Shown here piece after piece: positions 60,923 to 64,000 of a stretch of DNA of 64,000 bases (within the stretch, counting starts at the first letter, position 1; the number at the start of each line of letters is the position of its first letter). This DNA is from Atopsyche davidsoni. Its lineage: Eukaryota > Arthropoda > Insecta > Trichoptera > Hydrobiosidae. The notes below the pieces were generated by a model. It made no database searches. It had not been told where the DNA came from and was given only the letters and a program-made list of their open reading frames with translations. Where the stretch lies: contig JAILWY010000014.1 in assembly GCA_022113835.1 (NCBI GenBank), forward strand, positions 12,893,501 to 12,957,500, read 5' to 3'. The position numbers and the translations under genes are program-made.

Positions 60923-62164
60923 TTAACTATTCCCCACTTCGTTCTCCGCAGAGCAGAAAGAACCTTCAGGCTCCTCCGTCACCGTAATGAGGGGTGGTGG
61001 AAGGCAATGCTTTCCGGCAGTGTCCAACGGGGAATTGTCATTACTGAATTTCTCGAATTTAGGAGAATGGCTGGGCAAGATGTTCTTTGTTGTCTGCTTT
61101 ATTGTCGAATAAAGATCCGGAGTTATCAGAGGCAAAGAAGCTCGCTTACTTCTTGCTCCGGCTGCCGCCAGCCCAGCGTTGTTAGCGCCTCCCAACAAGG
61201 GGGACCCCGATGCTATGTCTCCAGGATAACAATCTAAATTGGCTTCTTCTTCGATGGTATCAAATCCATCGTTGTTTCCATTTTTGACGGTTCCATCCCC
61301 TTTTCCGTTCTTCTGAAAGTCTGGCTCATCGATGAGTCTTGGCGGGAGACTGTCGGCTCTGTGCAGACATTGGTTTGACTTATCATGGTTTATCTCGACA
61401 ACAGTTTGTTCCTTTTTAACAGTACCGTTCCCCAGCTGCCTCTGTTGCTCCTGATACCGTTCTTCGTCGTTATCAGAAGAATTCACACTATCAATGTTTC
61501 CAATCATCTTCATCTTGGGTCCATTCTCAATTTTATCTTGCAGCTTATGCAAGCTTACTTCTCGGGCTTGTATGTCTGAAAGAAGTGGACCATCTGTCGA
61601 GCCCTCGATATTGTACCCGGAACTTTTAATAGCGTCTTCTCCGGTGATTATAGAATCCTGTTTAAATATAGCAGCTGTCACAATCGGCTTATCGGGGTCT
61701 GTTGGAGTTTTGCTCACGAGAGGCTCCCTGGAAGACTCACACGGAAGTGAAGTCATAGGAGGAGGTATATACCCAGCGTACACGGGATATCCGTAAGGGC
61801 CTTGCTCGTAGCCGATTTGATTTCCGTACGAATAACTCGGGTTATGTGAACTGGCCGAGGAGATGCTTAGATCCGAGGTGGAGAGTCCAGTATTGGTGCT
61901 GCCGAAAGACTTCTCTGGTGCTTTAGGTTTTCCGTTTTGAATATTGGGACTGTTGTCGATAAGCGAATGCATGTAGTCAGCTTCTTCGTCGGTGTCCACT
62001 GAGGCGTGGGGCATGAGCGGCGACCGGTGGACCATAGCTGTCTGCTCCTGGGTTGGTCGGTAGCGGTTCTTATCCGAATTGCTCTGCTGGACTTCCACGA
62101 CAAACACGCCATCATTGTTCGGGGAGTACTTCATCTTGGTCTCGCGAGCGCCATGCGCGATATC
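60923..62164 (-). CDS. Terminal coding exon: long intracellular-type tail of an unidentified protein
   Basis: The exon begins after TTTCAG (acceptor, plus 62165-62170) with GAT in phase 0 and runs 413 codons to TAA at 60923-60925. It starts DIAHGARETKMKYSPNNDG and FVVEV, a compact segment that looks conserved, followed by a long hydrophilic tail. Landmarks include acidic SVDTDEEADYMHS, a Ser-rich run, a Tyr/Gly/Pro-rich part (GYEQGPYGYPVYAGYIPPPM), acidic SSDNDEERYQEQQRQ, DGFDTIEEEANLDCYPGD, a Gly/Ala-rich SPLLGGANNAGLAAAG, a basic GARSKRASLPL (possible kinase site) and the end TVTEEPEGSFCSAENEVGNS. There is no hydrophobic segment, signal peptide or folded domain. Its base composition is clearly coding compared with the AT-rich surroundings. 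It is best read as the cytoplasmic tail of a single-pass receptor or adhesion protein, encoded with the exon at 63592. The family is not recognised. An ATG at 62130 lies inside the exon, but the splice evidence argues against it being the start. Confidence 0.85.
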   Translation of the reverse strand, partial: DIAHGARETKMKYSPNNDGVFVVEVQQSNSDKNRYRPTQEQTAMVHRSPLMPHASVDTDEEADYMHSLIDNSPNIQNGKPKAPEKSFGSTNTGLSTSDLSISSASSHNPSYSYGNQIGYEQGPYGYPVYAGYIPPPMTSLPCESSREPLVSKTPTDPDKPIVTAAIFKQDSIITGEDAIKSSGYNIEGSTDGPLLSDIQAREVSLHKLQDKIENGPKMKMIGNIDSVNSSDNDEERYQEQQRQLGNGTVKKEQTVVEINHDKSNQCLHRADSLPPRLIDEPDFQKNGKGDGTVKNGNNDGFDTIEEEANLDCYPGDIASGSPLLGGANNAGLAAAGARSKRASLPLITPDLYSTIKQTTKNILPSHSPKFEKFSNDNSPLDTAGKHCLPPPLITVTEEPEGSFCSAENEVGNS

Positions 62165-63591
62165 CTGAAACACACATATTAAATTTTAATATTGTATAGG
62201 CTAAAATCTATAACTTCGTAATGGTTAATAAATTAGTTCACTATATTTAAATTTTATTAAAACAACTCTTAATTTAAATTACGTCTTCAAATATTGTGGT
62301 TTATCTAAAAAAATATGAATAGCATAAATTTAAGCTCTCATGAGCATAATTAAACACATCAAAACTAATATTATTTGTTGAGTTTTAGTACTTATGATTT
62401 ATTTACTAATAGTACTTTTTCCTTACAAATGCGAAAACAACCAGAAGATTATTCTTAAAAAAATTATCAAAATTATACAAAAACCGCAATAAACATATCA
62501 TTCCGACCACGTAACAAAAGATGAAACGTAAAAATGGGGCACAAAAAGGGGGGCAGGTCTGTTCTCCAGTACTCTGTATTCCATTACGCCGTCTTCCCCA
62601 TACGTCATCTCTCCCTGGACAGCAAGATGGATGGCGTTCTCCGATCCAAGAGCAATTTGTAAGCAGATCCAAGCGGTTTTTTTGCTTGCGCCGCCGGCTG
62701 GAGTGGAATGAGATACTCCGGGCCTCTCGGCTGTCTTCCCATCCGCGAATTTGTCGTGAGTTTGAAGCAAATATGAATGATTGTAGATCTATGTTAGATT
62801 ACACTGAGAAGCTTCGAAAAAAATTTCACCAAGGTAGCAAAAGTTGGAGACTCTTTTAAACTTATCATACATCTAACATTTCATTTTTCAATATATGTCA
62901 TGAATAAAATTAAAATTGAATTAAAAGCAATAGCAAACTCTTACAAGTTATCAAAAATCGTCTTTTGGCTACCTATTCAAAACTTAATTGTTCAGCAGAA
63001 TACTTGCATTCGATAAAATACACCATCCATTGGTATTCTGTTATTATTCACATAAAATATAATTAACATTAAACATGCATTTCAAAAATACTTTGAATGC
63101 AGAAAAATTGACGATTCAAAAATTTACTGACATTTGGGTGAAAATATTATTTACCAGTCTATGATAGCTAGGAGAATCATGTGCTTTGGTCTGGAAATTG
63201 TGATTATTTTAATACAGCTTATCGATTTTGTAACTGAAAATTAAATATAGTAATGTTAAATATATAATGGGTAATATCTATATAAGGTTGTGTTTAGAAT
63301 ATTCCCTGTACATATTTGTGGTCGTATACTCTGACGTTAAGCTTTACTGAGCTTTGTAATGCCACAGTACTACATTGTATTCAAAGCATATATGTCAATT
63401 AGACAGTTGGCATTGTTTTATAGCTCTAACTCTTGTAATGTACAGATCAAATGTGTATATTGTGTACTCCACAGTAAAACTATACTAAAAAAATCCCATA
63501 TTTGAAGAGATTCTCACAATAGAATGAGTAACGATATACCTTTGTTTAATATTAAGTGCAAGTATTTTATATGCTTGCTGATTGTACTTAC
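62165..63591 (-). other. Intron (1427 bp) between the two coding exons
   Basis: The donor GTAAGT (plus 63586-63591) and acceptor TTTCAG (62165-62170) are both canonical. The intron is AT-rich except for a GC-richer open segment at about 62520-62780, listed separately. Confidence 0.8.
62498..62770 (-). other. GC-richer open segment inside the intron
   Basis: About 250 bases of clearly non-AT composition lie within the intron, open on both strands. The minus frame reads KFADGKTAERPGVSHSTPAG, then GGASKKTAWICLQIALGSEN and GEMTYGEDGVMEYRVLENRP. The plus frame 62521-62859 is also open (REFEANMNDCRSMLDYTEKL). I find no good acceptor/donor pair that would make the minus frame a phase-0 cassette exon. 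It may be an alternative 3' exon, a retrocopied fragment or a repeat piece. The product is not recognised. Confidence 0.25.
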
Positions 63592-63729
63592 ATTCCTAAC
63601 TTCTGTTTCCACGATAAGATGGTTATTCTTCAAGGTCATCGTGATGATGGACCCATTGGCCGGTGGCTGTACTCCCGCGCCTTCAGCCTCTCCCAGCTCT
63701 CCACTGAAGCCAGACTCGGCAGATTTCAA
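63592..63729 (-). CDS. Penultimate coding exon of the same gene (46 codons)
   Basis: The acceptor TTTTCAG precedes the exon (AG at plus 63731-63730), and the donor GTAAGT follows at 63591-63586. The length of 138 bases is exactly 46 codons in phase 0, so skipping it would keep the frame. It encodes LKSAESGFSGELGEAEGAGV, then QPPANGSIITMTLKNN and HLIVETEVRN, joining directly to DIAHGARETK in the next exon. It has no membrane segment. An acidic/Gly-rich start followed by a beta-like SIITMTLKNNHLIVETE stretch suggests a juxtamembrane cytoplasmic region. Earlier exons are beyond the right edge of the window. Confidence 0.8.
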
Positions 63730-64000
63730 CTGAAAATACAATAAATATCATAAGCTACAGTGATTGATAACACTTAAGTAACAAATAAGAAACCAAGTAC
63801 ATTCTCCACCTATATAAGTGAGAAGTTACAAACGAGTACCCTTGCGATGCTAGTTTTGACAAGTCCCTATTTTATTTGTTATGGAATTGCGACGCTAAAT
63901 ACATATATTTTTATGAATGAATATCTTTGTAATATATGTTTAAATTCTTAGTTGAGGTATATATTTAAAACAAAAAAAGAAACCTCTTTTAAAGTCATAT
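63730..64000 (-). other. Start of the upstream intron, cut by the window edge
   Basis: AT-rich sequence after the acceptor, with no further exon visible. It presumably continues to an upstream exon beyond 64000. Confidence 0.6.

Noticed and set aside
62130..62132. Internal ATG (MKYSPNNDG) as the start of a short gene
   Set aside because: The frame continues upstream to a canonical acceptor and joins in phase with a second exon that has its own canonical splice sites.

Overview
This window looks like a piece of an AT-rich animal nuclear genome, most likely an insect (Lepidoptera would fit, but I cannot prove the order). The grounds are GT-AG introns with T-rich acceptors, long AT-rich non-coding DNA, a mariner-type transposon remnant, an insect-style Helitron, several tRNA-derived short repeats and many simple repeats. 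No bacterial gene organisation is visible. Apart from its right end the window holds no convincing cellular protein-coding gene; nearly all other open frames are short, AT-biased or products of GC-rich or tandem-repeat DNA.

Right end (about 59.7-64 kb, minus strand): the 3' end of one gene. Two coding exons are joined in phase 0: 63592-63729 (46 codons) and 60923-62164 (413 codons plus stop). They are separated by a 1.4-kb intron and followed by a probable 1.2-kb 3'UTR. The encoded tail is hydrophilic, low in complexity and rich in Ser, Asn, Pro and Tyr. It reads like the intracellular C-terminal region of a membrane or signalling protein whose upstream exons lie beyond position 64000. I could not name the family.

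Left and middle (1-59.7 kb): a gene desert of AT-rich DNA punctuated every few kilobases by GC-rich islands of 150-750 bp. These lie near 2.4-3.0, 3.8-4.1, 11.4-11.7, 12.3-12.5, 16.2-16.4, 17.2-17.5, 19.6-19.9, 20.3-20.5, 21.9-22.1, 22.6-22.8, 24.0-24.3, 28.1-28.3, 28.8-29.6, 30.0-30.3, 33.8-34.3, 35.7-36.1, 44.1-44.5, 46.3-46.6, 48.2 and 52.1-52.4 kb. They carry CpG, G- or C-runs, CA repeats, E-boxes and YY1/Pho-like GCCAT motifs but no consistent reading frame. They are best read as candidate regulatory DNA, although some may be repeat-derived.

Mobile DNA: a mariner deletion derivative (14172-14465); a 625-bp non-autonomous Helitron with both ends intact (51392-52016); a fold-back family carrying a tRNA-like B box (46853-47210, 34589-34769, with fragments at 7819 and 15211); a 1.45-kb block bounded by 70-bp inverted repeats with three internal tandem units (34741-36189); and tRNA-derived SINE heads.

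The most interesting signal is a family of long hairpins (23111-23322, 24420-24635, 45417-45629, a diverged copy at 30461-30569 and a fragment at 40581-40608). Their loops carry an order of motifs resembling a hammerhead self-cleaving ribozyme: GCAT, CTGATGA, a short stem, GAAAC, a tiny palindromic stem III, a GUH-type cleavage position, then ATGC pairing back to GCAT. At least one copy ends in a poly(A) run, which suggests spread by retrotransposition, perhaps through a Penelope-like element.
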